Assembly: GCA_002633025.1 (NCBI GenBank)
Contig: NMRB01000009.1
Span: 260,126 to 324,125, forward strand
Length of the DNA stretch: 64,000 bases
Direction of reading: 5' to 3'
Source of the DNA: Notospermus geniculatus
Taxonomy: Eukaryota > Nemertea > Pilidiophora > Heteronemertea > Lineidae
The first letter of the stretch is position 1. Each line of letters begins with the position of its first letter. The translations under genes were made by a program, and so were the position numbers. Under the pieces are notes generated by a model. The model was not told where the DNA came from and did not search any database. It was given only the letters and a program-made list of their open reading frames with translations. Below, in pieces: positions 28,261 through 39,650 of this stretch.

Positions 28261-28414
28261 TTTGCTGCCCCGTTTGGCGATCCATGAGGGGCCCTAACTT
28301 TCTTCTTGCAAAGAGAGAGCGAAATTTGATTGGTTAATTTGAAGGAAGTGACGTCATTTCTCGGCATCTCCACCATTTGCCGTCAGATGGCGGCACGGTA
28401 TTTGAGGGCCAGAA
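28261..28414. promoter_or_regulatory. Bidirectional promoter of ZXDC and ANAPC15
   Basis: Only 154 bp separate the divergent start codons. A perfect CRE (TGACGTCA, 28349-28356) is preceded by a GGAAG ETS-like word, with an inverted CCAAT box (ATTGG, 28329-28333) about 20 bp away. No TATA box is seen. This arrangement is typical of CpG-type housekeeping promoters. It is duplicated intact at 41161-41314. Confidence 0.7.
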
Positions 28415-28543
28415 ATGGCAGGAGTCGGACCTCTATTTCCTTCCCTCCTTCCAAGAATCGCTGATCCGTTATGGTTCAATGTTGACAAGCCTTATGACGA
28501 TGACACCGAACTTACCAAATTAGAAGAGGAGCACAAGGCAATC
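28415..28543 (+). CDS. ANAPC15: ANAPC15 exon 1 (unit A, rest missing)
   Basis: This intact first exon (43 codons) encodes MAGVGPLFPSLLPRIADPLW and continues to EEEHKAI. It matches the N terminus of APC/C subunit 15 (human MSTLFPSLFPRV...LWFNLDRP). APC15 helps the mitotic checkpoint complex turn over on the anaphase-promoting complex. The exon ends at a GT donor (atc|gtacga). Downstream exons 2-4 are absent from unit A: sequence related to unit B stops near 28857, an unrelated 345 bp follows, then an n at 29203, after which homology to unit B resumes beyond the gene's end. The missing exons may lie in the gap. Joined on paper to the unit B exons the protein would have 121 aa, the human length. 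An overlapping upstream ATG frame (28387-28464) is present. Confidence 0.85.
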
Positions 28544-28857
28544 GTACGATAGTCATTTTATCGCAAAAGCTCCCGATCCCTTAGGCTAAAGTTTAGCTGC
28601 TGGTCGATGTAGGCCTATGCACTACACTGCCACTGCCCGCACGCAGTGTGCAATATCTATGGGCAGTTATATCCGCCAAAAAATAGACGTGTAAAAACGT
28701 GACGTTTTGTGCCAGAAATCATATGTATTTTACAAAACATGTTTTAGTCAACAGGAATAGCCTACCGGCGTACCTGCTGCGGCTAACAGAAATATGACGC
28801 GGCGCGCGGTGGTGATGATGTCGATGATGATGATGTGGTGGGATGATGATGAAAATG

Positions 28858-29203
28858 GCAGGGTTTCCGCCAGAGGGTAAAATGGGTAAAATTCCGTACC
28901 CTAAAATTTTTCCAGGGTACGGATCCGTACCCTCAAAAATTTGATAAATTCACATATTTGGGCGATTTTCAGCCAAGTGTGCAAGTAACATAAAAGACAC
29001 TCGTGAACAATTGAACCCATTTTTTTCTGATAATTTGGTATTATTTTGCTGATTTAGTGAATTTTTAAGGATTCTACAAAGTTGCAACACAAGAACAATT
29101 CTTAGCTATGAGAAAATACATTTTCTAATTTCATGTATTGTCTTTTTTGTTACCGAAGTAACAAAATATCTAGCATGTCTGGGGTTTGGACAACATGGCA
29201 CCN
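28858..29203. other. Unit A-specific repeat ending at a gap base
   Basis: Not present in unit B. It contains a ggtaaaatgggtaaaattcc and gggtacggatccgtaccc palindrome-like stretch, then AT-rich sequence ending at the n at 29203. It probably represents repeat sequence at a contig end. Confidence 0.5.
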
Positions 29204-29497
29204 TGTAAATACATGTACATTTTTCATGTTTCATTTAAATCTTGTTTGTTTTCTTGTCAATTTTTCCTGCAGAACTGGGAGGATGACAAAAAGAGTTCAT
29301 GCCATTCTCTGTAGTCTCTTTCCTGCTGGGACTAGGACCTTGCACTTCATTGATGGAAATGGCGATGTGGCAACTGAATTTACTGCATTTCCTCACAATT
29401 TCCTTCTCCTTTTCTGTGCTCAACATGAAATTCTTGATACCTTCTTTGTGTCAAAAGAATTAACTTTCTATTAGCTGATAAGAATACTGACTGCATC

Positions 29498-31157
29498 TCA
29501 TTGAGATGAGGCAGGAGATGAGGTTGAGCGATCCTTGAGAGGAATGTCACGCCCAGTAAGAAACGATATTCTTATGTTCCCATCTATCAGGAGGATGGAT
29601 TTGGCAAAATCCAGCTGGCACTGAAAGAGATAATGTGCTAATTAATACCTTAGCCTAAACATAAAGTGTGATCTATTATCCCTAGATCCGTGAGATTGAG
29701 AACCATTCTAAAGTATTCCCCTTCAAAAATACTGTGCTACAATCTATAAGGGACTACATGTATAATATGTTTGGGAATGATTCATACCAAATTATTTCTA
29801 AGGAAGTCTACTCCCAAGACAAGGTCTGAGCAATCATTTTCCACTTTGAGGTCCAGTTTTATTTTCTTGTCCTCTCCAAATGCAATTTCCACATTTTTAA
29901 GCTTCAAGTCCATTTTATTCTGAAGGCTGCAATCAGAAAGACAGGTACTGAGTTAGTATATCGGTAGCTGGTTGTGTTACTCCCAGCAATGTTCTGCTTT
30001 GCTTTGGCCCAGAGGACATGGAGACTATCGTTTTGAATGACTTTATTGTGGAAAGTAGAAAGTTGGCTTTTGTTTTGATGCTTATCACCTGCACCCTGAT
30101 AAGCTTAGTGGGTCATTACTTATTTCACCTGAGAAACATACCATACCATGATAGATAGACATACCCACCCACATGATGCTGCAGCTGATTTTGAAATACA
30201 ACTGACGGAAGTTGTGTTGATCATGGCTCTTACTTCCTTTCCACGGCACTAGAAAGGAATCCCATTTACAGTAAGTTATCAACTGTACACTGCAGTACAA
30301 TTCTTGGGCAAGTATCCTAAAAACCGTTTGATTTGATAGCTCACAGAGGAGCCAGATTTTGCTTGGACAGTCGAAGTCATGTTGGACCATGTAAATGCTA
30401 ATCCAATCAACACGTACCCGGCATTTAACGAAAGGTGGCGTGAACGTGGCACCAAACGCTTCTGGGATCAGTCTCTCTATGAAGACATCACTGTTTTCCG
30501 AAATACTGGACTTTCCCTGCCGTCCCGTCCTTGGCCGGGGACTCAATTCATCGTCTATCCTGTCCTGGGAAAACTTCTGAAATTGATTTTGATGGATCGA
30601 ACCGCAAAACGGAGAAATAATCTCTGACGAAGTATCAGACCCGGGGTATCAGAGGTATCCTGGGCGTACTATTGCTCGAAAATCTTCAAGAAAATGTCGC
30701 TGTCACTATGAAAACATGAATGAAGGGTCAAGGGTTACAGATGGATGATAGTCTGCTGAATTCAACTCGAAAACGGGATTCCGGTGCGTCACTGCGGTGT
30801 GGGGTTCCCGCAATTTCAATGAAGCGTCCACAGAGGAATCGCGCGGGAGAACTGCATGCCGCAAAATGTCTGTGTGGACGCTTCATTGGAATAGCGTTTG
30901 GCGGGAACGGCACCGCAAAAGGCACCGCCCACCGGAGTCTGGTGTGAACGCGTGTCGGATTCACCGCCGTATTTGGCGGTCGGTTCTGTCCATTTCATCT
31001 GACAACAGTTTTGACGCACCTTATCTCTAGGACTCAGCTCTGTCCTTGGCGAGAGGTCGAGTTCCTCCAGGTTCAGAAGGTCATCATCCTTGGAGTGGAT
31101 CTGGTGCCGCCGATGTTGACGGCGAGAGGCGGCCTGTTCGCGGATATCTTGAGACAT
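29498..31157 (-). CDS. NRIP3: NRIP2/NRIP3-like protein with retropepsin-like fold (unit A)
   Basis: Five minus-strand exons, 31020-31157, 30418-30621, 30169-30248, 29788-29926 and 29498-29620, join in frame (684 nt, 227 aa). Nuclear receptor-interacting proteins 2 and 3 carry a single retropepsin-like domain. The N terminus (REQAASRRQHRRHQIHSKDD) resembles human NRIP3; the domain begins VKCRCRGKEVRAMINTTSVS and continues through LKNVEIAFGED, SDLVLGVDFLRNNL and CQLDFAKSILLIDG. The position of the catalytic DTG triad holds NTT, so protease activity is unlikely. The acceptor of exon 2 is weak (agag|ATT) and was chosen for frame. Length is close to the human protein (241 aa, from memory). It lies tail-to-tail with ANAPC15. 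Family assignment is fairly firm; NRIP2 versus NRIP3 is not resolved. Confidence 0.75.
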
Positions 31158-31959
31158 TATTTATATACGTCATGGGCTACAAAGAGATAGAAAAGATAAG
31201 TGGCAAAAGAGTCACAATATGGAGACCTCCAGGCAACAACGACGAGTAGGCGTCGTCGCTCCTCGGAGGACCGACGAGCAGAAAAGATTTCCGCTCTGGT
31301 GTTAAAAGCTGAACTGATCGCAAAATGTAAAAGGAAAATCAGTCCCCTGTAGAAATAGCCCGGCCGCTATGGACGACGGAGTGGGGATAAACCCGGAGGA
31401 TAAACGCTTTCTTCTTTCACCAGAATGGTTCGGAGCGTCTCGTGCGGGCATCAGAAACTAGAAAGGACATGAAGGAAGAGGCCGTCCACGTCGGCGCTGA
31501 GATGTTTGCATTCAGTGGACCACAAGCGACATGCTGAACTTCGGACACTCGTCCGACGGAGCTCGCCCTCAAGATTCGATCAGTTTTGCTCATCTGGACA
31601 GGGGTGTGAGTCGTACAGGCCCACAGGATGAGTAGAAGTGTCGTTGATTGTCGGTGATTATCAATCGGGAACTAAGCAGAACCTACCTCGCAAACCATGC
31701 AAACAAGCAGTCTTCGTACCGGTATTTGTCCAGCTAGCTACAGTACATGTCACTCACGTCGTGTGTCCACAATATTGCTAGCCTGTGTCGTACAACAGGA
31801 ATGCTACCTGCTGATCGATGGTTTCCCGTGGACTGGCCTTGACACTACGTTCCTAGCTACGGTGATCAACAACATGAGTTCGATAAAATAATAAAAATAG
31901 GTGTGAACGCTGGCTTGATGTGAGAAATCAATCCTTATTCCTGTCGTCTGCTGGATAAG

Positions 31960-31967
31960 TGACGTCA
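31960..31967. promoter_or_regulatory. CRE palindrome upstream of NRIP-like gene
   Basis: TGACGTCA about 800 bp upstream of the NRIP start codon; retained in unit B near 48710. Role unproven. Confidence 0.3.
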
Positions 31968-32953
31968 TGGACCCTTTTGCCTCGTTTACAAATCCATGTA
32001 GCTTAATGCTTTGGATTCCAGCAACCCAGTGCCACCAAACCCTGATCGAAATCATTCATACATTTACACCCATCCTCCAGCTGGAAACAATGATAATCTA
32101 GCCCGTTATTCGATGGTTTATTCATGTTCACACGGACTGCAGACCATTGGTACCAATACCGCCGAAAATAATTATAGTGTCATTTTGGCTACCCGTCATC
32201 CCTGAAGTGTTAATGCAGAGATTTGTGATTCAATTGTCAACGCCAGTTTTATCCTTCACCACAATATAGGTTTTAAAACCAAAAGGTCAGCGCCAGAGTT
32301 GAGCCTTTTTTTCATTATCCTTCAGCATATGATAAATGAAGGATTAGCGCCAATAGTATAATAGTTACTGTCATCCACTTGCATCGATGATGATGTTGGC
32401 ATAGCAACATTAGGCCTAAGGGATTCTGGTTTGTTCGTTTGGCGAATTACATTTAAATTTCAGGTACATGTTATGGGTAAACACTGGATTGCAGTCAGTT
32501 TCATGGGATTAAGACTCTGATCAGCTTCCATTAGGTAAGTGCCATGCCCATGTCGTTCGGTGTTGTTTAACTTTTGCACTTACCAGTTCCTGTCTGCTAC
32601 TGTCTATTACGGGTCAAGTGTCAAAATCAAATAAACGGCCTTAAGTAGTTTTCATATGAAGCCATGATACATAAATATTATCATGCATCGTGGTGGATAC
32701 ACTTGCATCCTGTTGAGGTAATCAGATGTTCTCAGGATGTCTAGTTGTGTCAAGCGAGGTGCTTCAACTCCGCCCCCGCCCCGTAATGCCTGTCATGTTC
32801 TTCGTACTTTCGTACTGTGCACTTTTGGTAATACAGAAAGTCGAGGAACATTATTCTCTTAGAAAACGAATTATTCAGAAAAATCTTTTTTTGCATGCGA
32901 GGCACAAATATACAAAACCTAAGCGTTTCTTTGAAAAATACGAAAGGGAACTG

Positions 32954-33022
32954 TTGAGGACATACCGGGGTTTCTGGAAAACCTTTCCCTTCGGGGTTTT
33001 CCAGAAACCCCTATGTCCTCAA
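32954..33022. repeat. Near-perfect 69-nt hairpin (unit A)
   Basis: ttgaggacata and ggggtttctggaaaacc pair with ggttttccagaaacccc and tatgtcctcaa around an 11-nt loop, with a 2-nt bulge as the only stem irregularity. The unit B copy (49868-49936) keeps both stem strands unchanged and differs in the loop. It could be a hairpin RNA precursor or the remnant of a small foldback element. Confidence 0.6.
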
Positions 33023-34727
33023 TGGGGGTGAGGAGAGGGGGATGGTTGTTATTGCCGGTTTTAGGTGATTGGGCCTCTGAAGTACCCAACCCCTGCAATG
33101 CATGCCTCAAGCGCCTGTGGCTCAACTACTGTAGGTCGGAAAAAATGGAGACTAGGTGGCGCTGTGAGGAGTTTGAATCCTCCCTGTGGATGTTATACAG
33201 ACCCTGAACGGTAAAAAATGTTGCCTCAAATGCGATGTCCATCATTCAACGTCAGCATGTTTTGCACGCGATTCCATTCGGGCAGCTTTCACTACGGATA
33301 CACCCGCGATATCTCGTTGCAGGATGAACTTGTAATATTAAAGCAACCTTGCAAAATGTTTTCGACGTTCACCTGGGATGAACCCCTTGAAATTGAACTC
33401 ACCTTGAGAAGTGAAATGCCAACAACTGATCCATTTGCCATGCCCTCGACGAGATATTTTTGTCGGTGGTATACATGTGATTCGAATTCGAATTTTCAAC
33501 AGCAGCACACGTGATCGGCTTAGAGAAAATGTGATTTCAATGATTCGGTAATTGCATACGGTTCAAATCCCCAACTCCCCTAAATGGCGGTGTAACAGTT
33601 AAGAGTATCCCTCTGTAAAAAGTGTCCGTTTCTATTTTTCAATGACGGAGTAAGGAGCATCAATTGGCAGAGATTAGAATGGAAAAATAAAATGATCTTT
33701 TGCTCCCAGATTTTCGTCGGAATTTCTTTCTGTCAAACCTGTTCCCAAATCACATAAAGGGAATAGGCTAAATTCTGCTAAATTAGTACTAAGGCTAATT
33801 CCAGAAGAGTTTCCACGTTTGTAATTAACTTTTTACTATTTTCCTCCTCGGGAAGTACCAAGCGAGGTACATCCGGGCCAGTTCGTGAAGCGAGACATTA
33901 GAAGCGATTATATGTGGTTCAAGGCCACAGAGATTTGTGTCTATTGAGAATCTGCATTTTGGAAAAAAACGATGTAGGTAATGCCAGTGTGGTGATGAAT
34001 GCCGACGCAGAACCCTTTTAAATTATGAAAGGCCAAGGTTGAGATATTACCTCGCCCCTGGTATGTATGACTCATCCGATGCATTGAACGGTGGAACATT
34101 ACAAATAAATTGATATTCTGTGCGATATTGAATAAAACGCTATATTTTGATATTATTGGATTGGCTCAAACTAATTTAACTCAGTATGCCCACTGTTTAA
34201 AATTATGTAGGCTACTCACCTGATGCGAACGCCAAAGACCGTTGTTTGGTCTGTTGAAATCAGCATGCAATATTATTGAATAATCCAGTGTAGGTGCGGA
34301 CATTAGGAAATGAAATTCGTCAATATGGGAATTGACGGCGCTGTGACAGTCATTAATTGCAAGCGCTCGTGACTGCTTTGCGCGCGGGGTTGGTTGAAGC
34401 TGTATCGGCCTACCTCAAAATTGTTAAAAGAGGCTGCGAAGGTTGGATGTTAATGTGGAAAAGAAATTGATTTACGATTCGGAAAACAAAACATTGTTTG
34501 AAGTTGGTGATTCTCAATGTATAGGAGTTCGTGCACCTGGGTGATGATGAATGATATACCCACTCGCTAGCTAGTTTCTCTTTTCCTGAACGTACGACTT
34601 TAATTTACAAAATATATAGTACGTCTGCCAATTAGCCAAGCCACCGTGCGGAGTTGCACCAGGAGTTGTTGGTAACATTACCTGGCAGTAACCATCATTC
34701 CTGTAGAAACAGCAACACGGATACAAG

Positions 34728-34836
34728 ATGGATACGCAAGATGTCCCATGTCTCCATCGAGAGGAAGCCGCCCAGTTGGAGGCGGATGAGGACACTCCAC
34801 CTCCGTCGCCCTCGCCAACAAAACTCAAACAGGAAA
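34728..34836 (+). CDS. First coding exon of an unidentified gene (unit A)
   Basis: ATG followed by 36 codons plus one base, encoding MDTQDVPCLHREEAAQLEAD, then a Pro/Ser-rich acidic stretch ending TKLKQE, and closing at a consensus donor (gaaa|gtgagt). I do not recognise the protein. It is retained identically in unit B (51745-51853), including the flanking 280 bases. No continuing exon was identified in the following 20 kb, so the rest probably lies beyond the window or among the weak candidates after 57 kb. Confidence 0.5.
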
Positions 34837-36140
34837 GTGAGTATATCCTCTTGAGCGTGATATTTGCATGAATTGGTGGGAATTTTGTAGATCTATTCTT
34901 TATTCATTTCCCACACAACACCAGTCAGGTGAAGGAATTAAGCCCAGCGCTTTACCTGACTAATGCTTTACACTGGAAATAGCCGACTCTCGTGGAGAAA
35001 AAACGTCCAGCTTTTTATCTATTTTATGAGTTTTACACCTTGAACTCTCATGTACACTATGTCTGACAAGTCGACTAAGCATGCATTAGTATTGCTGAAC
35101 CTATTGCTTTTGATGCTGATGATGGGGAGGAAATTTCTTCATCTAAAATTGATAAATGTGCAACATCATTTTTAATTTCGCTGTCGTCACGCGCGGAAAT
35201 AGTTTCGTAGCCTACACCATCGTAATACCTGGAGTAGTAAAAACACAGATATTTTTAAAAGGCAGAAAAAACGAATATAAGATAACCTATAAAATCATTA
35301 GTTTACATTACTAAGTCTACAGGTGAATCAGAGAGTCAATCCTGGCAAAAAGAATTCGCAAGAACGATCACTTCCCGGGATCACTTCTCTCGATATGTTA
35401 TAGAAATAACGGAAATAACGACATGTCATAAAAATAAAGCTATGTCATGAAAATAAAGTGTGTCATAAAATTTACAGATAGGCCTATGTCAGAAAAATTC
35501 ATGATGTATCATAAAATGTTTAAGACCTATCTAAAGAATACATGTGATCCCTTTCGACTCAGACCGGTAGTCTGCATTAGGCCTATGTAGGCTAAGCAAT
35601 GCTAAGTACGTTGAACTACAAATAGACTATGTTCGCCTGTTCCCAGGACGGTTCCTGGACCATGTATTTATATACATACATATCAACCCTGAACATGCCA
35701 TAAACATTTTACGCGAACTGAGTAAACAATAAATAAGACAACGGCGGTCGTTTCTTTGCTTTCTGTTGCACCTTCAGATCTTTTGTAGGCTTTAGTCTAG
35801 GCCTGTAGGTAATACGTAGATTACAAACCTGCAGTGGATTGTGATGTATGTAACCCTAAAATTGACAGATTGCATTGCCATAAATTTGTGATGTAGGCCT
35901 AAGTTCAATATTTTTTACCAGTCGCATAACTAACTCCCCTGGGGATGGGTCAGTATATGGGGATGAGTCCGAATAGGGTGTGCCCTTGCCCATGTTGATA
36001 GGACGATTCTGTAGCCGATTTTAACAGTGTGATCATTAAGAAAAGATTAATTAACCAATAATATTGTTCCATGAAGAAATTTCAAGGAGTCACAACAGTT
36101 CTCTGAGAAAAAGAAAAAGAAAGGAAAAAAAGAAAACCAA
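34837..36140. other. Presumed intron of the unidentified gene (unit A)
   Basis: AT-rich, no exon recognised; contains repeated 'atgtcataaaaataaag' words (35420-35515). Repeated in unit B at 51854-53193. Confidence 0.4.
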
Positions 36141-36219
36141 AGGGGACTACCGGGATTCGAACCAGCGACCTTTGGGTTACAGTCCACTACATCTTTGCAC
36201 TGCGCTAGTCAACTGACTG
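36141..36219 (-). mobile_element. tRNA-derived SINE fragment (unit A)
   Basis: The minus strand reads like a degenerate tRNA: an A-box-like tagcgcagtg, a gtggactgtaaccc anticodon region and a perfect B box ggttcgaatcc. The T stem is mismatched and there is no matching 5' acceptor strand, so this is not a functional tRNA. An A/G-rich tract adjoins it. Copy in unit B at 53194-53272. Confidence 0.6.
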
Positions 36220-36289
36220 ATGACTGACCGTGTGAATAATCTCGTCGTTGTTTAATACGCCCCGTGCATAAATTATCGTAATGCATCCT

Positions 36290-37335
36290 CATTATGATCT
36301 TGCGTTTTCATTGGTTAGAATTTGCTGTGTGAGCAGTGCGAAAACTAAGAAATAATTCTACTGTTTTCACAGCAACATGCTGTCCAAATAGTCACGGCTA
36401 GATGGGAGACAGACGTCTTCAACAGAATGAACATTTTCAGTTACCCCCTTTTAATTCAGCGGAGGGCCTTTGCTGATTTCCGAAGATAGCCTGGTTGATG
36501 GTAAAATGGGAGCCGTCACTGTCTATCTTGGCCACGCTACTTGCTAAACCTTGAAATAGCCAATGTGGATCGTTGCCGTCAACAGATAACAGCATTTTGG
36601 ATTTGCACAAAGCCCTTTGGAATCGTTCGAGTGATACTGTAAGCGTAACGGGCACTGTAAATGAATGCTCTGCTAAAGTCGTTCCATATACCAAAATGAA
36701 CTTCAGGTTTCCGTTTTGTACTACGCCGACCTCTTGACCCCGTCTGCATATCATTATCACTCGGAATTGCCGATCTGTCCCGAATGATTCCGAGCAAAAC
36801 GGGAACTGCTCGGCAATTCCGAGTGATAATGATATGCAGACGGGGTCAAGAGGTCGGCGTGGGATAAAACGGAAACCTGAAGTCCATTGTGGTATATGGA
36901 ACGACTTTAGCAGAGCATTTATTTACACTGCCAGTTACGCTTACAGTATCACTGCAGCGGTTCCAAAGGGGCTTTGTGCCAAACCAAGATGCTGTCAATT
37001 TGTTTTTGACGGCAAAGATCCACACACGAGGTTTAGCAAGCCATGATAGACAGTGGTGGCTCCCATTTTACCATCAACCAGCTGTCTTCGGAAATCAACA
37101 AAGGCCCTCCAGCTGAATTAAAAAGGGGTAACTGAAAATGTTCATTCTGTTGAAGACATCTGTCTCCACTCTATATAGTCTATAGCGGAGTCAATCTGAA
37201 AACCGCCCAAATGACGCTGATTGAAGCATATCTTTGAAATCCAATTCCCATCGCATTTCTTAAACCCACGTGCAAAGATGTAAACATAAACAAACGTTCC
37301 CATTGGTTGAAATGATCGTCACTACTCGGAACCAC
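36290..37335. mobile_element. Foldback insertion present only in unit A
   Basis: Unit B runs straight from gcatcctcat to aaggggataaag (near 53350), whereas unit A has about 1.05 kb here. The core is two reverse-complement arms (about 36400-36785 and 36805-37169) sharing words such as ggcaattccgagtgataatg and tatggaacgactttagcag. A related third arm follows at 37375-38070. No transposase seen. Confidence 0.7.
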
Positions 37336-37374
37336 GATAAGGGGATAAAGATGACGTAATTCTAGGCAATGGCA

Positions 37375-38070
37375 GTGAATATATTTCCTATTTTGCTCGG
37401 AATCATTCGGGACAGATCGGCAATTCCGAGTGATAATGATATGCAGAGGGGGTCAAGAGGTCGGCGTGGTATAAAATGGAAACCTGAAGTTCATTTTGGT
37501 ATATGGAACGACTTTAGCAGAGCATTTATTTACAGTGCCAGTTACGCTACAGTATCACTGAAGCGATTCCAATGGGGCTTTGTGCCAAACCAAGATGCTG
37601 CCAATTTGATTATGACGGCAAAAAGATCCACACATTAGCTATGTCAAGGTTTAGCAAGTAGTTTAGCCAAGATAGATAGTGGTGGCTCCCATTTTACCAT
37701 CAACCAGACTGTCTTCGTCAATAAACAAAGGCCCTCTCGCTGAAGTAAAAGGGGGTAACTGAAAATGTTCGTTCTGTTGAAGACGCTGTCTCCCATCCAT
37801 GGCGGATTCATTCTGAAAATCGCCCAAATGACGCTGGTTGCAGCATCCTTTGAAATCCAGTGTCCATCGCATTTCGTATTCCCACGTGCAAGATGTAAAC
37901 AAAAACAAACGTTCCCATTGGTTGAAATCATCGTTACTATTCGGAATTCACGATCACGACGATAAAGACGATCTATCTTGACGAAAGCATTCACAATAAT
38001 TCCCATTTTGCTCGGAATCATTCGCGACAGATCGGCAATTCCGAGTGATAATGATATTCAGACGGGGTCA
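37375..38070. repeat. Related foldback-element copy, shared by units A and B
   Basis: Contains the same ggcaattccgagtgataatg word near both ends (about 37410 and 38030) and the cgactttagcagagcattta segment. The unit B counterpart is about 53395-54075. The short reading frames inside are not recognised. Confidence 0.6.
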
Positions 38071-38087
38071 AGTGGGACTCGAATTAA

Positions 38088-38287
38088 AGGGCCTCTAGAG
38101 GCAGCTCAATCCGGGAGCTCAATATTAGGCTCAGTACTTTATTTACGTGAATTATGAATCAAATGTTGACAATGATGAAATTGTAGGCCTACTTCAAAAA
38201 TGATGGCCCAATTTGGATCCTCATGTCACAAATTCTGTGTTAGTATCATATCAGGGTCCGCGTAAAAGCGCTGCCTCTAGAGGCCCC
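38088..38287. mobile_element. TTAA-flanked MITE (unit A)
   Basis: Ends agggcctctagaggcagc and gctgcctctagaggcccc are inverted repeats, each flanked by TTAA (38084-38087, 38288-38291), as for piggyBac-mobilised elements. The unit B copy is 54104-54547 and carries a nested insertion. Confidence 0.7.
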
Positions 38288-38302
38288 TTAAGAAATGAAT
38301 CA

Positions 38303-38480
38303 GGATTTTGTTCCTGAGCGGCGACGGGTGATTTTGTCCCAGAGCGCCGGCGACTCCACTTCATCCAAGAAAATAGCGCCGGGAGCTGGCGCTACGGAAC
38401 AAGAAAATCTTGTCACAAGAAGCGGCGACGGGGCGTTTGCGTTCCTGTGCGCCAGCGTTCAGCGCTCAGGAACAAAATCC
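38303..38480. mobile_element. Hairpin MITE (unit A)
   Basis: Terminal inverted repeats ggattttgttcctgagcg and cgctcaggaacaaaatcc enclose a CpG-rich core. Copy in unit B at 54563-54744. Confidence 0.7.
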
Positions 38481-39650
38481 AATCTGAATGTCAGAGAACG
38501 ATTCGTGCCAACATCGTAACTCTGACGTATATCGGACAGCGCCATATTGCTCTGGGAACTACTTTGATGAAGATCAGTTCAAACGTGGCTCGACAAGACT
38601 GTTCAAATCTATCTATTTGAATGATCTAAGTCACCAATTAGGCATTGTGAGTGTTCCTACATATATAAAAATGAGTTGAAGCATGTTGCCTTACCTGATG
38701 AAGGTTTAGTCACGCTATAACAGCACGTTGAACTTCTCAAGTGGTGAAGCTGTGGCGGCCATGATCGAGGTGGGGAGGGAGAAATAGTCACCTAATGCAT
38801 ACACATTTTTCAATAAGAATCGTTGCAAAATGCGCAGTTAACCACTCAAACGTTTTTGTATTGATATTGATTACGAAATAACTCATTTTGTGCAAACAAA
38901 CATCAGTTAAATAAAAAATTATATGTGAACTATTTCCAGTCTGCGCAAAGCTACACCCGCATCACTTCTGACCGTGGTCGAACTTAATCCGCTGTATACG
39001 GACGAGGTGCTTTCATTGGCTGCCCGAAGGTTGCCGAAAGCTTCCGAGTCGAAGACGATTGGAACAAAATCTTTGTTCCAGTTTTTATGGCATTTCCCGC
39101 GCGCGCAAAGACTTGATGGGACCGGCTATGGTGATCATCCCATCGCGCAGACGACAGGATGTACATTCCTGCAGCAATTGCGAGGTCTTGGAGGAATTAC
39201 TTGTCAAATGCTAATTCCTCCTTTGGTCGGCCCCCGGGGTCGGCCATACCGGACGCTGGCTTCTTCGAGGTTCGTATTTCAGATTTCATTGTTTAGACCA
39301 GTTCTAGGCCAGACGAGCATAATGTATTTGAGGACTGTGAACATTTGTGTCAAACTTTTGGAACTGCGTGCCTTGTTCTCCAAGTGCTGAGCAGCCTCAA
39401 GATATTCCAATCGACCTATGTTCAGTTCATGTCTTTTCCCGCCAGATGCCATTTCTGTTTTCAGTAGCTCATACTCGCACTCCAATCAATAGATTGCAGT
39501 GCTTTCAGCATTACTGACATGACTGACTACTATACGAGGCAGTGTTTCATAGAAGAAGCAATTGTATGAAACAACCGCCTGGTTTCTCAAAGTTTTGTGG
39601 ATATAGGCCTACCACAGAATTTATGTGAAAATGCTTCCCACAAAAATATG
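38481..39650. other. Distal end of unit A
   Basis: No certain gene. A minus-strand frame (39279-39485) reads ECEYELLKTEMASGGKRHEL and looks coiled-coil-like, but its unit B counterpart carries a disrupting indel, so coding status is doubtful. A cpg-rich stretch around 39000-39260 includes an inverted ggaggaatta/taattcctcc pair. Confidence 0.35.

Larger units (their letters stand above)
31158..34727. other. Region between NRIP-like gene and unidentified first exon (unit A)
   Basis: Presumed NRIP 5' flank, including a TGACGTCA at 31960-31967. No further exon is recognised. A strong hairpin lies at 32954-33022. The whole region is repeated in unit B (47933-51744) with indels. Confidence 0.5.
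26752..39650. repeat. Tandem duplication unit A (12.9 kb)
   Basis: Repeated in the same orientation as 39652-55944. The match begins at taatgattaagg (26752/39652) and ends at caaaaatatg (39650/55944). The junction has one extra base (39651) and no shared microhomology beyond this. Unit A carries ZXDC exons from 1, ANAPC15 exon 1, the NRIP-like gene and a lone first exon. Unique to A are 28858-29202 and the foldback at 36290-37335. Divergence from B is tiny in ZXDC exon 1 (two synonymous changes) and larger, with many indels, elsewhere. Confidence 0.9.

Noticed and set aside
36141-36219. Functional tRNA gene on the minus strand
   Set aside because: The B box is good but the T stem is mismatched and no acceptor stem can form; an A/G-rich tract adjoins it, so a SINE is more likely.
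36437-37116. Frames inside the foldback arms
   Set aside because: They are mirror images of one another due to the inverted repeat and do not resemble a transposase.
39279-39485. Coiled-coil-like minus-strand frame
   Set aside because: Suggestive composition, but the unit B counterpart has an indel breaking the frame and no splice partners were found.
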